From the NCBI RefSeq assembly GCF_035621495.1, contig NZ_CP141821.1, positions 1,702,760 through 1,766,759 of the forward strand: a DNA stretch of 64,000 bases. The letters are read 5' to 3'. Below are positions 8,426-19,500 of the stretch, one piece after another. Made by a program: the position numbers and the translations under genes. Position 1 is the stretch's first letter. Each line of letters opens with the position of its first letter. The stretch comes from Thermococcus sp. SY098 (GTDB taxonomy: Archaea > Methanobacteriota_B > Thermococci > Thermococcales > Thermococcaceae). The notes beneath the pieces are model-generated. The model did no database searches and was not told where the DNA came from. It worked only from the letters and a program-made list of their open reading frames with translations.

Positions 8426-8995
8426 ATGTACAAAGAGCCATTTGGTGTCAAACTTGATTTTGAAACGGGAATAATTGAAAATGCCAAAAAGCTGGTGAGA
8501 AAGCTGAGCGACATGAAGGGGTATTTCCTTGATGAGCAGGCATGGAAGGAGCTTGTAGAAAAGGAAGACCCTGTTGTCTATGAGGTCTATGCTGTTGAGC
8601 AGGAGGAGAAAGATGGAGACTTGAACTTTGCAACAACTGTTCTCTATCCAGGAAAGGTTGGAAAGGAATTCTTCTTCACAAAGGGCCACTATCATGCAAA
8701 GGCGGATAGGGCGGAAATATACTTCGCATTGAGAGGAAAAGGTGGCATGCTCTTGCAGACACCGGAGGGAGATGCAAAGTTTATTGAAATGAAGCCTGGG
8801 ACAATAGTTTACGTTCCACCCTACTGGGCTCACAGGACAGTCAATACGGGAGATGAACCCTTCATATTCTTGGCTGTCTACCCAGCTGATGCTGGTCACG
8901 ACTACGGAACGATAAAGGAGAAGGGCTTTTCAAAGATAGTCGTTGAGGAAGATGGGAAAGTAGTCGTTAAAGACAATCCAAAGTGGAAGGAGTGA
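8426..8995 (+). CDS. pgiA: Glucose-6-phosphate isomerase, cupin type
   Basis: A 189-residue cupin enzyme that interconverts glucose 6-phosphate and fructose 6-phosphate in the modified Embden-Meyerhof pathway of Thermococcales. The metal ligands are visible as H88, H90 and E97 in GHYHAKADRAEIY and a later His in PPYWAHR. The length and sequence agree closely with the characterised Pyrococcus enzyme, which also begins MYKEPFG; hence the start at ATG 8426 rather than the upstream GTG 8417 or ATG 8420. It lies just before ADP-glucokinase and behind a glycolytic motif. Confidence 0.95.
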   Translation: MYKEPFGVKLDFETGIIENAKKLVRKLSDMKGYFLDEQAWKELVEKEDPVVYEVYAVEQEEKDGDLNFATTVLYPGKVGKEFFFTKGHYHAKADRAEIYFALRGKGGMLLQTPEGDAKFIEMKPGTIVYVPPYWAHRTVNTGDEPFIFLAVYPADAGHDYGTIKEKGFSKIVVEEDGKVVVKDNPKWKE

Positions 8996-10447
<1,452 letters not shown>

Positions 10448-10456
10448 TCTTTTCTT

Positions 10457-10477
10457 CTTTTGATAAATTTTATATAC
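10457..10477 (+). promoter_or_regulatory. mpgS promoter box, repeated before mpgP
   Basis: The 19-bp stretch TTTGATAAATTTTATATAC at 10459-10477 includes a strong TATA box (TTTATATA). The same 19 bp recur at 34293-34311 before mpgP-manC-pmm. A T-rich run (10449-10460) just before it can terminate glkA transcription. Confidence 0.65.
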
Positions 10478-10578
10478 GCCAATTTACTAATAATTCATGG
10501 AGTTTCATTTAAGGACTTGGTGCTCCTTAGTGATTTTCAAAGGTTTAACCTTCATTCTAATCATCCGGAGGTGATAAT

Positions 10579-11763
10579 ATGCTTTTAGAGGCTCCCGTTT
10601 ACAAGGAAATATTTGGAGCTGTTAAGATTTATGAATTGCAAAAGTTGCTCAAAATGGACACCGAGACAGAGGAAGTGCCTATGTTCACAGTCACAAACAT
10701 CCCAAGGGAGGATATATATCGTACACTGGGAGAAATGGCGGTTGTTGTTCCAATGAAAAACGAAAAGTTGCACTTGATTGATGGTGTTTTAAAGGCAATA
10801 CCCCATAAATGTCCTATAATCATAGTCTCAAACAGCAAGAGAGAAGGTCCTAACAGGTACAGACAGGAGGTTGACTTGGTTAGGCATTTCTACAATCTGA
10901 CTCATTCAAGGATTATCATGGTTCATCAAAAGGACAGTGGAATATCTAAGGCATTTGAAAAAGTTGGCTACACTGCAATACTTGACGAGAACGGAAACGT
11001 TAGGAGTGGTAAAGGTGAAGGTATGGTCATTGGAATCCTGCTTGCAAAGGCTATTGGTGCAAAATATGTAGGATTTGTTGATGCAGACAACTACATCCCA
11101 GGGGCTGTCAACGAGTACGTTAAAGACTATGCTGCTGGCTTTCTCATGAGCGAGAGTGAATATACGATGGTTCGCCTTCACTGGAGGCACAAGCCCAAAG
11201 TTACAAAGGGCAGCTTGTACTTCAAGAAATGGGGAAGGGTTAGTGAGATAACAAACCGCTATCTCAATCAGCTCATAAGCGAGCAGACGGCGTTTGAAAC
11301 CACGATAATGGTAACTGGAAATGCTGGAGAGCATGCAATGACCATGAAGCTTGCTGAGATAATGCCGTTCTCAACTGGCTACTCCATAGAGCCATATGAG
11401 ATAGTTTACCTTCTTGAAAGGTTTGGCAAATGGGAGGGAGTGGAAGAGTACCAAGATGTTTTTGATCAGGGAGTAGAGATATTTCAGATTGAGACCCTCA
11501 ATCCGCACTTCCATGAAGACAAGGGGCAGAGGCATGTGAAGGAAATGATTTTGATGTCTTTGGCGACGATTTATCACTCGAGCTTGGCTTCAGATGGACT
11601 CAGGAAAAAGATACTTGAAGACCTAAGAATGCACAATATAATCGGGGAAAACGAAGAGCCGCCAAAGCCAACTGTGATGCCTCCAGTGAAGGATGTTGAT
11701 GTCAAAAAATGGATGAAAATTGTCGAAAATCATTCTGAAACACTGCTCAAGCTTGGCTTGTGA
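10579..11763 (+). CDS. mpgS: Mannosyl-3-phosphoglycerate synthase
   Basis: A 394-residue glycosyltransferase (GT55) that joins GDP-mannose and 3-phosphoglycerate to mannosyl-3-phosphoglycerate, precursor of the heat and salt protectant mannosylglycerate. The metal/donor motif is FVDADNY near residues 172-178; [11 protein letters not shown] and [11 protein letters not shown] near the N-terminus form the nucleotide-binding face. Length and sequence match the Pyrococcus horikoshii enzyme. The start ATG 10579 follows GGAGGTGAT. In P. horikoshii mpgP, manC and pmm follow directly; here they lie about 22 kb away. Confidence 0.95.
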   Translation: MLLEAPVYKEIFGAVKIYELQKLLKMDTETEEVPMFTVTNIPREDIYRTLGEMAVVVPMKNEKLHLIDGVLKAIPHKCPIIIVSNSKREGPNRYRQEVDLVRHFYNLTHSRIIMVHQKDSGISKAFEKVGYTAILDENGNVRSGKGEGMVIGILLAKAIGAKYVGFVDADNYIPGAVNEYVKDYAAGFLMSESEYTMVRLHWRHKPKVTKGSLYFKKWGRVSEITNRYLNQLISEQTAFETTIMVTGNAGEHAMTMKLAEIMPFSTGYSIEPYEIVYLLERFGKWEGVEEYQDVFDQGVEIFQIETLNPHFHEDKGQRHVKEMILMSLATIYHSSLASDGLRKKILEDLRMHNIIGENEEPPKPTVMPPVKDVDVKKWMKIVENHSETLLKLGL

Positions 11764-11983
11764 GATCTTACCTCACTTTTTATTATGTAGCACTTTAACA
11801 TCTTTGTAAACTACAACCACTGTTTTGAGTTTAGATTTTATGTGGATTATCATGAAATAAATCAATTTCTCGGGTTTTATCTGCTGTAGGGAGATAGGAA
11901 TAAGTACAAAGGCGTAGAGGTTATGCGTAGATGAAATATTACAGGTAAATGACATTGTACAACTGAGTTTTTACATTGGGAAA
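11764..11983. other. Intergenic stretch after mpgS
   Basis: No gene is supported here. CTCACTTTTTATTATG just after the mpgS stop is T-rich and may terminate transcription. Together with the promoter and leader that follow, the gene-free stretch reaches 12208. Confidence 0.4.
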
Positions 11984-12014
11984 CTTTAAATTTTAAAGAA
12001 AATGTTTATATATT
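11984..12014 (+). promoter_or_regulatory. Promoter and putative operator of the ABC importer
   Basis: CTTTAAATTTTAAAG at 11984-11998 is a 15-bp palindrome apart from its central base. It runs into AAAT and the TATA box TTTATATATT (12005-12014). Nearly the same arrangement stands before the inositol-type operon at 25552-25582. Predicted transcription start near 12035 would leave a leader of about 170 bases; secondary AT boxes near 12121-12130 and 12152-12159 could give a shorter one. Confidence 0.6.
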
Positions 12015-12208
12015 TCTTTCTTTTTAAACTTTCTGGAACATCATTCAAGAGTTGCATAAACTCCAACATTGCATTAGCACATGGATCTTGTTGTTGTTTG
12101 GATATCCGAGGCATTAGAATCCATATAACGACAAAAAGGGCACAGAACGGCGATATATTGGAGGAAATTGTGGAGATTTTAAAACTCTGTGGCTGGAGGT
12201 GAAAATGC

Positions 12209-14155
12209 ATGGCCGGACGTAAATATGTATTGGCGGCCATCTTAATGGTTTTGGTAGTCCTTTCGGCAACAACTGCAACTCTGCCACTTGTAAAGGCTGA
12301 ACAGAAAAAGGAAGTAGTTCTCTACACCCATGGCTGGTGGCAGCCATATCCAAGAAACAGGTACAATCCATTTGCCCCAAGACACATAGGATTAACTGGT
12401 CTTGTTAAGGAGCGTTTGGCATTCTGGGACAAGCTGAACAACAAATATGAACCCTGGCTTGCTGAAAGCTGGGAATTCAAAGAGAACGAAAAGAAGGTGA
12501 TAATTCACCTGAGAAAGAACGTTTATTGGCATGATGGACAGAAGTTCACTGCCAAGGATGTGTGGACCACCTTAATGCTCTATAAGCTGTTCAATAGGCC
12601 CATTTGGAAGTACATAAGCGATGTGAAGGTAATAGATGATTACACGGTAGAATATGATGTGAAAGAATGGAGCTATTTGCTTCCATACTACCTGCTATAC
12701 AGAGACGCAGAGATTGTTGCGCCATACCACATCTATGGAAAGTTTGCTGAGCAAGTGGCTAAAGCACAGAGTGAAAGTGAATTAAACAACATAAGAACTG
12801 AACTGATAAAATTCGAACCAAAAACTGTTCTTGGTACAGGTCCATTCAAGTTTGAAAAGATCACAACCAGTGAAGTTGTTTTAGTTAAATTTGACAAGTA
12901 CTGGAATGCTGACAAAATACACATAGATAAGATAGTTCTGCCATATATAACTGCAAACGAGGTTGGTTGGCTCTACTACCGCTCTGGACAGCTTGATTAT
13001 GATGTATTCATGATGCCACCAGCAGTCTATAATGAAATTAAAAAGCTTCCATTTGCTGAGGTTACCAAGGTCTATGATCTCTCAGGATTCGCTATTGTGT
13101 ACAACTTCAAGAACCCATATCTGAGGGATCTCAGAGTAAGAGAAGCCATAGCATATGTTATTGACAAGCAGAAGGTTGCTCAAGCCGCTGGTGGTTCTGC
13201 CTTTGAACCTGTTGACTATCCAACTGGAATCCTTAAGGTTGTTGAGGACAAGTGGATCGGGGACATAAAGAGTTACTTGAACCCATACAACACCAACCCA
13301 TCAAAAGCTGAAGAGTTGTTAAAGGAAGCAGGATTCACCAAAAAGAACGGAAAGTGGTATACACCTGATGGGAAAGTATTCAAGCTGAGCTTTGTAGTTC
13401 CAGGTGGATGGACTGACTGGGTTGCAGCCGCTAAGGAAATAACCGATGAACTCAAGAACTTTGGAATAGATGTAGAGCTTAGAACCCCCGAGTCTTCAAG
13501 CTACTGGAGTGAGGACTGGTATCTTGGCGGGAACTACGACCTTGCATTCGACTTCTTCGGTGCTTGGATGACATACCCATGGGCAGCATTTAACAGGATA
13601 TTCATTGAAGTTAACGACAGACCCAAATCCCAGATCCAGGGACAGGACTTTGAGAAATTCTTCGAGAATGTTAAGCTTGGAGGACCGTTTAGCGGAACGG
13701 TAAATGCAATGCAGCTGACAGAAAAGCTGGCTGTAATCTGGGATCCAAAAGAGCAGAAGGATACTGCCCAAAAACTTGCATGGATTGTTAACCACTACTT
13801 GCCAATATTCCCAATTGCTGAAAAGCAACTTATGATATATTACAACGTTCAGCACTTCAAGTGGCCAGACCCGAAGACTCACTTCAACCTTTGGCAAGCT
13901 GCTGCAGGTGGGCACCAGGAGGCACTTGGCTGGATGATCATCAATGGCTATGTGCAGCCCAATCCATCATACTGGGAGGCTACAACATCCACTCCAACTC
14001 CGACAACAGTCGTTAAAACAGAAACACAAGTCAAGACGGAAACAGTTACAAAGACAGCAACTGCCACAGGAACTTCAACCAGCGCCAAGACATGTGGACC
14101 TGCAGTGCTTGTTGCTCTGGCAATAATTCCGTTGCTCATGAGAAGGAGGAGGTAG
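12209..14155 (+). CDS. ABC importer solute-binding protein, family 5, with CGP-CTERM tail
   Basis: A 648-residue extracellular binding protein. A signal peptide (AAILMVLVVLSATTATLPLVKA) is followed by a family-5 (oligopeptide/oligosaccharide) binding domain, seen in LAESWEF, VIIHLRKNVYWHDGQKFTAKDVW and YDLSGFAIVYNF. A Thr-rich linker (residues about 600-625) leads to a CGP motif, hydrophobic helix and RRRR, the CGP-CTERM signal that replaces lipid anchoring in Thermococcales. The start ATG 12209 follows GGAGGT. In this order several family-5 systems import oligosaccharides; the adjacent mannoside genes suggest a mannose-containing ligand. Confidence 0.88.
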   Translation: MAGRKYVLAAILMVLVVLSATTATLPLVKAEQKKEVVLYTHGWWQPYPRNRYNPFAPRHIGLTGLVKERLAFWDKLNNKYEPWLAESWEFKENEKKVIIHLRKNVYWHDGQKFTAKDVWTTLMLYKLFNRPIWKYISDVKVIDDYTVEYDVKEWSYLLPYYLLYRDAEIVAPYHIYGKFAEQVAKAQSESELNNIRTELIKFEPKTVLGTGPFKFEKITTSEVVLVKFDKYWNADKIHIDKIVLPYITANEVGWLYYRSGQLDYDVFMMPPAVYNEIKKLPFAEVTKVYDLSGFAIVYNFKNPYLRDLRVREAIAYVIDKQKVAQAAGGSAFEPVDYPTGILKVVEDKWIGDIKSYLNPYNTNPSKAEELLKEAGFTKKNGKWYTPDGKVFKLSFVVPGGWTDWVAAAKEITDELKNFGIDVELRTPESSSYWSEDWYLGGNYDLAFDFFGAWMTYPWAAFNRIFIEVNDRPKSQIQGQDFEKFFENVKLGGPFSGTVNAMQLTEKLAVIWDPKEQKDTAQKLAWIVNHYLPIFPIAEKQLMIYYNVQHFKWPDPKTHFNLWQAAAGGHQEALGWMIINGYVQPNPSYWEATTSTPTPTTVVKTETQVKTETVTKTATATGTSTSAKTCGPAVLVALAIIPLLMRRRR

Positions 14156-14156
14156 C

Positions 14157-14212
14157 ATTCTCTTTTGTTTAATTTTATTTTTTGAGCTTCCTTTTGAGCA
14201 GATTTAAATATA
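14157..14212 (+). promoter_or_regulatory. Attenuating T-tract and internal promoter before the first permease gene
   Basis: A T-rich tract (14160-14183) follows the binding-protein gene and could reduce read-through. ATTTAAATATAT at about 14202-14213 then looks like a fresh TATA box, with a suitable distance to the ATG at 14246. This would let the binding protein be made in excess over the membrane parts. Confidence 0.45.
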
Positions 14213-14245
14213 TCAACATAGTTAAATCCTCCAGAGGTGGCAGAA

Positions 14246-15283
14246 ATGGATGGTTCATCCTCAGCCTTAAAGGGGTACATGCCTGTGCTGAAGTGGTTTA
14301 CAAAGCGTTTGCTGATTGCATTAATTACCATATACTTTGCAGTAACTCTCTCGTTTTTTGTTGTAAAGGCAATGCCTGGCGATCCCGTTCAGGCTCTCAT
14401 TCAGATGTTTGTATCCCAGTACTACATGGACTATGACTCCGCAAAGAGTCTTGCAGAGGCTGCAGCACCATTCATACCTAAGGGGTCTGTGCTGCACCAA
14501 TATATAAGCTATCTAATCAGTTTTCTTCATGGAAATCTTGGTGTTTCTATTTCGTACAGTACGGGGACTCCTGTAAAGGATTTGCTGGTTCAAGCAATTC
14601 CCTGGACCGTTTTGGTTGTAGGTTCCGCTCTTATTATAAGCTTCGCTATAGGTATTCTAATTGGGACGGGAATGGCTTACGTTCATGGAAGTAAAATTGA
14701 TTCTTTTTTGGCAGTCTTCTTCTCTATAATCAGATCGATTCCAGAATATGTTGTTGCTTTGGTGCTCTTAATTGTGTTCGGATTCCACTTTGGATGGTTC
14801 CCAACAAGAGGGGCGTATAGTCCCAATGTTACCCCCGGATTTAATTTACCATTTATAAAAGATGTGCTGAAACATGCAGCACTCCCAATACTCTCTTGGG
14901 TTATAGTGCATGTTAGTGGATGGGCGCTTAGCATGAGAGCAAGCACTGTAACTGTGCTTGGAGAGGACTACATTACCTACGCAAAAATCAGAGGCCTTCC
15001 AAGCAGAAGGATACTTGTCTCATACATCGGGAAAAATGCAATACTGCCGCTGTTCACAAGCTTTATGCTGAGTATAGGCTTCATGTTTGGAGGTTCGGTT
15101 TTCATAGAATACATATTTGCTTATCCAGGGGTTGGAAACCTGCTGTATCAGGCAATAACCATGAGAGATACATACCTAATGCTGGGGGTTTTCAACATCA
15201 TTATCGTGGCTGTTGTAATTTCGGCGCTTATAGCAGATATACTGTACGGAGTGATTGATCCAAGAATTAGGAGAGGTGCATGA
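14246..15283 (+). CDS. ABC importer permease, DppB/OppB type
   Basis: A 345-residue inner-membrane subunit with about six helices. It starts with the DppB-typical helix FTKRLLIALITIYFAVTLSFF and the PGDP motif, and bears the EAA-type ATPase contact loop in ASTVTVLGEDYITYAKIRGLPSRRI. The ending YPGVGNLLYQAI...D is typical of the family. ATG 14246 is chosen because AGAGGTGG lies just before it; a GTG at 14237 is the alternative. Its end overlaps the next permease gene by four bases. Confidence 0.9.
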   Translation: MDGSSSALKGYMPVLKWFTKRLLIALITIYFAVTLSFFVVKAMPGDPVQALIQMFVSQYYMDYDSAKSLAEAAAPFIPKGSVLHQYISYLISFLHGNLGVSISYSTGTPVKDLLVQAIPWTVLVVGSALIISFAIGILIGTGMAYVHGSKIDSFLAVFFSIIRSIPEYVVALVLLIVFGFHFGWFPTRGAYSPNVTPGFNLPFIKDVLKHAALPILSWVIVHVSGWALSMRASTVTVLGEDYITYAKIRGLPSRRILVSYIGKNAILPLFTSFMLSIGFMFGGSVFIEYIFAYPGVGNLLYQAITMRDTYLMLGVFNIIIVAVVISALIADILYGVIDPRIRRGA

Positions 15284-16212
15284 AAATGGCTCAGAACGGA
15301 TCATCTTTCTCTGAGCTCATCAGAAATGCTGTAGAGGATTGGATTATAATTCCTGGAAAGATAATTGCAAGAAACAAAAGGGGGCTTGTAGGACTGATAA
15401 TCGCCTTAGGATATCTCTTTGTGGGGATAGTAGGTACACATATAATTCAGGAGCCTCAATCTTTTACCTGCATGCCTTACGAGCCCCCTTCTCTGCTAAA
15501 ATGGCCCCCATCTTTTGAACACCCGCTGGGTTGCGATTACATTGGGACTGACATCTTGGCTCAGATAGTGTATGGAACTCCAATCGTGCTTCAGATAGCC
15601 CTTACTGCGGGATTAATAACCACAATAATCGGAGTGCTTGTGGGTTTGACAGCTGGATTCAAGGGGGGTATGGTGGATACCGTGTTGACTGGGATAACCC
15701 AGATAATCATGACAATACCGGGTCTTCCATTGATTATAGTTCTGTCAACGGTCATAAGAACATACCAACCTTGGACAATAGGTGCATTGATAGCCATCAG
15801 GTGGTGGACAGGCTTAGCTATGAGCATAAGATCGCAGGTGCTCTCTATTAAGCAACGTGACTTTATAGAGGCAGCGAAAGTCCTTGGAATGAAAACTCAC
15901 CACATAATATTAAGGGAAATAATGCCCAATCTAATAAGCTATATTGCAATAAACTTTGTGTTTGCCGCTGTGGGAGCAATTTATGCCTCCGTTGGTCTGT
16001 ACTTTCTCGGTGTTCTCCCAATAAGTACGTACAACTGGGGAGTTATGCTTAACATGGCATACAAGCAAGCTGGAGGAGGAGCTTCTGTTGCAGCTCTGCA
16101 CTACTTCCTTGCCCCAATCTTGGCAATAGTCCTTCTACAGACGGGCTTAATTCTCCTGACGTATGCACTGGATGAAGTGTTCAACCCGAGAATAAGAACA
16201 GAGGTGTCATAA
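15280..16212 (+). CDS. ABC importer permease, DppC/OppC type
   Basis: A 310-residue membrane subunit. It has the OppC N-terminal cytoplasmic region and first helix (GLIIALGYLFVGIVG), the motif HPLGCDYIGTDILAQIVYG (HPLGTDxxGRD-like), and the EAA loop VLSIKQRDFIEAAKVLGMKTHHIILREIMPN. It pairs with the preceding DppB-type subunit to form the channel. The start overlaps the preceding stop. A second ATG at 15286 is also possible. Confidence 0.9.
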   Translation: MKMAQNGSSFSELIRNAVEDWIIIPGKIIARNKRGLVGLIIALGYLFVGIVGTHIIQEPQSFTCMPYEPPSLLKWPPSFEHPLGCDYIGTDILAQIVYGTPIVLQIALTAGLITTIIGVLVGLTAGFKGGMVDTVLTGITQIIMTIPGLPLIIVLSTVIRTYQPWTIGALIAIRWWTGLAMSIRSQVLSIKQRDFIEAAKVLGMKTHHIILREIMPNLISYIAINFVFAAVGAIYASVGLYFLGVLPISTYNWGVMLNMAYKQAGGGASVAALHYFLAPILAIVLLQTGLILLTYALDEVFNPRIRTEVS

Positions 16213-16225
16213 GGAGGGAAGGGGA

Positions 16226-17197
16226 ATGGGCAACGAACGCATTCTTGAGGTTAAAAATCTTGTAGTTCATTACTTAACTGCACGTGGTCCTCTACCTGCA
16301 GTGAACGATGTCTCTTTCTCAATAGAGAAGGGAAGGATCGTGGGAGTTGTTGGAGAATCTGGAAGCGGGAAAACCACGCTGGCACTTGCAATATTGAGAC
16401 AGCTGCCTCGTCTAACCAGGATTCATAAAGGTTCTGTCATGTTTCATGGAATAGACCTCGTTAAGCTTTCAGAAAAGGAAATGAATGAGATCAGATGGAA
16501 AAAGATCTCTTATGTTCCACAAGCAGCATTGAATGCTCTGAATCCAACAATAAAAATCATAGATCACTTTATAGAAACAGGGAATGCCCACGGAATAAAT
16601 GATAAAAAGCTGATAGTGGAGAAAGCCGTGGAAATTATGAAAATGCTCAATCTTGAGCCAGAGCGTGTTTTGTACGGTTATCCCCATGAGCTCAGCGGGG
16701 GAATGAAACAGAGGGTGTTAATAGCATTATCAATGATTTTTGAACCCGAACTGTTGATATTGGATGAACCAACCACAGCACTTGATCTGCTCACTCAGAG
16801 GCTTATCTTGGATTTGATTAAAGATCTCCACAGAAGAACACACATGACGGTGATGTTCATAACCCATGATATAGCTACAATTGCCGATATTGCAGATGAT
16901 GTTATAGTGATGTATGCTGGAAAACTTATGGAAAAAGGGGATGTTTTTACAGTTTTCAAAAATCCGCATCATCCTTACACAAAAGCTTTGATGAGCAGCA
17001 TTCCTGACTTGACCGGTGACATAAATAAAATGAGGTCAATCCCAGGGTCATTGCCCGACTTAATAAATCCTCCTTCCGGATGCATATTCCACCCGCGCTG
17101 TCCATATGCTTTCGAAAAGTGCAAGAGAGAAGAGCCACCAGCGGTTGAGATCAAGCCTGGACATGTGGTATCATGCTGGCTGTATTCAAAACAATAG
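16226..17197 (+). CDS. ABC importer ATPase, DppD/OppD type
   Basis: A 323-residue ATPase that powers the importer. Walker A GESGSGKTT is near residues 44-52, the signature is LSGGMKQRV, Walker B is LLILDEPTTALD, and the switch His is in FITHD. The C-terminal OppD/OppF extension has the FHPRCPYAFEKC cysteine motif, which in related proteins binds an iron-sulfur cluster. ATG 16226 follows GGAGGG. It acts with the following OppF-type ATPase. Confidence 0.92.
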   Translation: MGNERILEVKNLVVHYLTARGPLPAVNDVSFSIEKGRIVGVVGESGSGKTTLALAILRQLPRLTRIHKGSVMFHGIDLVKLSEKEMNEIRWKKISYVPQAALNALNPTIKIIDHFIETGNAHGINDKKLIVEKAVEIMKMLNLEPERVLYGYPHELSGGMKQRVLIALSMIFEPELLILDEPTTALDLLTQRLILDLIKDLHRRTHMTVMFITHDIATIADIADDVIVMYAGKLMEKGDVFTVFKNPHHPYTKALMSSIPDLTGDINKMRSIPGSLPDLINPPSGCIFHPRCPYAFEKCKREEPPAVEIKPGHVVSCWLYSKQ

Positions 17198-17211
17198 CAA
17201 TGGAGGGAACG

Positions 17212-18213
17212 ATGTTGGACACACCTATAATAGAAGTGAGGGATCTGAAGGTCTACTTTCCTGTGAAGAAGGGCATTTTTGGTAGGACTTATTATGTCAA
17301 AGCAGTGGATGGGGTGAGTTTTGAGATACCTGAGGAGGGAATTTTCACACTTGTTGGAGAATCTGGATGTGGGAAAACAACAGTTGGAAGAACCATTGTG
17401 GGGGTAGTAAAGCCAACAGCGGGGAAGATACTTTACAAAGGAAAAGACACATCCAGTCTCTCCAAGGAGGAATATCTGGAGTATAGGAGAAATGTTCAAA
17501 TTGTACATCAGGATCCTTACTCCGCATTAAATCCAACAAAGACAGTATTTCAAAGTCTTGCTGCCCCTCTGAAAAGATGGGGAATTGCAAAGTCAAGGAA
17601 TGAATTAAGAGAAAAAGTGTCTGAACTCTTGGAGTTGGTTGGTTTAAACCCCCCGGGAGAATTTATAAATAAGTACCCACACCAGCTCAGTGGTGGTCAG
17701 AGGCAGAGGGTTGTTATTGCAAGGGCCATTAGTGTCAATCCAGATGTTATAGTGGCGGATGAACCTATCACAATGATTGATGTATCGCTGAGAATTGGAA
17801 TACTGGATCTGCTACTAAAGCTGAAGGAGGAAGTTGGAACATCCTATCTCTTTATAACACATGATTTTGGGGCAGCTCGGTATTTTTCGGCAAAGGGTGG
17901 AGGTTCAATTGCAGTCATGTACCTCGGAAAAATCGTAGAGGTAGCGGCGGCTGAGGAGGTTATTCAGAATCCGCTGCATCCATATACCAAGGCTCTGATA
18001 TCTTCGGTTCCTGTGGCAGATCCAGAACTCTCAAGAAAAAGGAAGCCATTGAAGCTCAAAAGTCTGGATATCCCAAGCCCATTAAATCCACCAAGCGGAT
18101 GCAAGTTTCATACCAGGTGTCCGTATTCAAAAGACATTTGCAGTAAGGTCGAACCAGAATTAAAGGAGGTCAGCCCTGGACACTATGTAGCATGTCATCT
18201 GTATCAGGGGTGA
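17212..18213 (+). CDS. ABC importer ATPase, DppF/OppF type
   Basis: A 333-residue ATPase. Walker A GESGCGKTT, the OppF-type QDPYSALNP loop, signature LSGGQRQRV, Walker B-region VADEPITMIDVS and switch FITHD are present; the C-terminus carries FHTRCPYSKDIC as in the DppD partner. The Walker B-downstream sequence PITMIDVS differs slightly from the usual TSALDVS. ATG 17212 is chosen over 17173 and 17200 because GGAGGGA lies just before it. Confidence 0.9.
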   Translation: MLDTPIIEVRDLKVYFPVKKGIFGRTYYVKAVDGVSFEIPEEGIFTLVGESGCGKTTVGRTIVGVVKPTAGKILYKGKDTSSLSKEEYLEYRRNVQIVHQDPYSALNPTKTVFQSLAAPLKRWGIAKSRNELREKVSELLELVGLNPPGEFINKYPHQLSGGQRQRVVIARAISVNPDVIVADEPITMIDVSLRIGILDLLLKLKEEVGTSYLFITHDFGAARYFSAKGGGSIAVMYLGKIVEVAAAEEVIQNPLHPYTKALISSVPVADPELSRKRKPLKLKSLDIPSPLNPPSGCKFHTRCPYSKDICSKVEPELKEVSPGHYVACHLYQG

Positions 18214-18217
18214 TTTC

Positions 18218-18424
18218 ATGCATCCAATGCTATACAGATCCCTCTTGGCTTCTGCCCTTTTATTTTTGGTGCTGGGTCTTATTGTGATGCCTTTCCTTAA
18301 ACGAGGTGAACCTGCGTTTTATGCTAACATTATAGGGATGTCTCTATTGTTATTGTTCATAATTGGGATATCTGCTCTTCAATACAAAGATGCCAGAAAT
18401 AGAAAAATAAAGAAATATCAATAA
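18218..18424 (+). CDS. Small membrane protein at the end of the ABC operon
   Basis: A 68-residue protein with two hydrophobic helices (LLASALLFLVLGLIVMPFL and IIGMSLLLLFIIGISAL) and a basic tail. It begins four bases after the OppF-type gene with a GGGGTGATTTC ribosome site, so it belongs to the operon. Its last seven bases overlap the end of the convergent GH130 gene. The function is unknown; an accessory to the importer is possible. Confidence 0.6.
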   Translation: MHPMLYRSLLASALLFLVLGLIVMPFLKRGEPAFYANIIGMSLLLLFIIGISALQYKDARNRKIKKYQ

Positions 18425-19440
18425 ACTCTGTTGGAGTCCAGAATTGACATTATCTCACTGAAGTCTATTTTTCCAATTCCAATGAAGCTGTCAGCGGCAC
18501 CGTATGCTATGAGGATTTCGTCATCGAGCCGGGCTATTCCTGTGGGGAAGACAACGTGGGGTCTGTCCCCATATTTTTCATAGATTTCTTGAGGTTCCAT
18601 TATATAATGGGGAGTGACTGCAGTTATCTTTCCGTTGCCGTTCATGAGAACTGCAAATGCCTTATATATAGCATCCATGTCCGCGGCATGGAGAATCAAA
18701 AGGTATTCATCTTTTCCAACTTTAAGCGGTGGGGTTCCCCAGCCAATTTTGTATTCGAATTTTTCTTTGTCTATTGGGACAATTCCATTGTATGTCTCAA
18801 TCTCCCTTGGTTCAGAAGTCTCAAAAATATCTTCTGGAACTTCACTGATTACACATAAATCTTTGGTTGTTCCATTTTCCCTAATTGTTGGTCTCTGAAA
18901 CATTTTTAATCCGTTCATTTCGACAAGAAATGCGTCCTTATCCCCAACGACTTTTGCTCCTTTAACTTTGAATGCCCCTATCTTTTTCCAGCTCCCATCT
19001 CTATAAACAGCAGCCACTGGGAGATTCCTGAATAGTTCTTCGGTGTAATATCTTTTGGTCAGTCCGCAGTACACAAGAACTTTTTCACTATTAACAATTG
19101 TAGCCCGTGGATCTTCTACTCCCCACATGTCGTACTCCGTATCTGGAATGATTATTAACTTGCCTTCATATCTTTTTCTGGAGACTTCATCCAAGTCATC
19201 TACAGGTATTTTAACTTCAACAATTGCGCTTGAATACGGGTGCATGTAATATCCGGTAACCATCCTTGCATATACAGTTAGTGTGTCCCCTTCAATAAGC
19301 AGTCCTGGGTTGAAGACAGCCGCCGGTTTTCCCGGGTAGTTGGTGAGATGTATGTTGTTTGCAGATAGGACTCCGGTTCTTTTTACGATATCTGTGGTTT
19401 TATTCTCCCTTTTAACTTCCGGTATGTCGTATATGAGCAT
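18418..19440 (-). CDS. GH130 family beta-mannoside phosphorylase-like protein
   Basis: A 340-residue five-bladed propeller protein of glycoside hydrolase family 130, whose members mostly split beta-mannosides with phosphate to give mannose 1-phosphate. Seen: NPGLLIEGDTLTVYARM near the start, the family motif WGVEDPRAT near residues 107-115 with the catalytic Asp, the RPTIREN blade, GWGTPPL, and a closing VFPTGIARLDDEILIAYGAAD. The start ATG 19440 is preceded by GGAGGGA. It is divergent from manA with only 60 bp between, and could deliver mannose 1-phosphate to Pmm. Linkage specificity (beta-1,2 or beta-1,4) is not evident. Confidence 0.82.
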   Translation of the reverse strand: MLIYDIPEVKRENKTTDIVKRTGVLSANNIHLTNYPGKPAAVFNPGLLIEGDTLTVYARMVTGYYMHPYSSAIVEVKIPVDDLDEVSRKRYEGKLIIIPDTEYDMWGVEDPRATIVNSEKVLVYCGLTKRYYTEELFRNLPVAAVYRDGSWKKIGAFKVKGAKVVGDKDAFLVEMNGLKMFQRPTIRENGTTKDLCVISEVPEDIFETSEPREIETYNGIVPIDKEKFEYKIGWGTPPLKVGKDEYLLILHAADMDAIYKAFAVLMNGNGKITAVTPHYIMEPQEIYEKYGDRPHVVFPTGIARLDDEILIAYGAADSFIGIGKIDFSEIMSILDSNRVY

Positions 19441-19461
19441 TGTACTCCCTCCATAAATGAA

Positions 19462-19492
19462 ATCGAAAGTTATATAAGCTGAATTTTTATAA
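19462..19492. promoter_or_regulatory. Compact divergent promoter, GH130 gene / manA
   Basis: Only 60 bp separate the starts at 19440 and 19501. AGTTATATAAGCT (19468-19480) reads as a TATA box on both strands and TTTTTATAAAAC (19484-19495) as another for the minus strand. The spacing to the GTG at 19501 suggests that manA mRNA is nearly leaderless. Shared control of both genes is likely. Confidence 0.5.
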
Positions 19493-19500
19493 AACTTTTG

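Noticed and set aside
12002-12202. A 66-codon frame before the binding-protein gene as a leader peptide
   Set aside because: It starts within the TATA region, so it could not be transcribed from its first codon, and it has no ribosome site.
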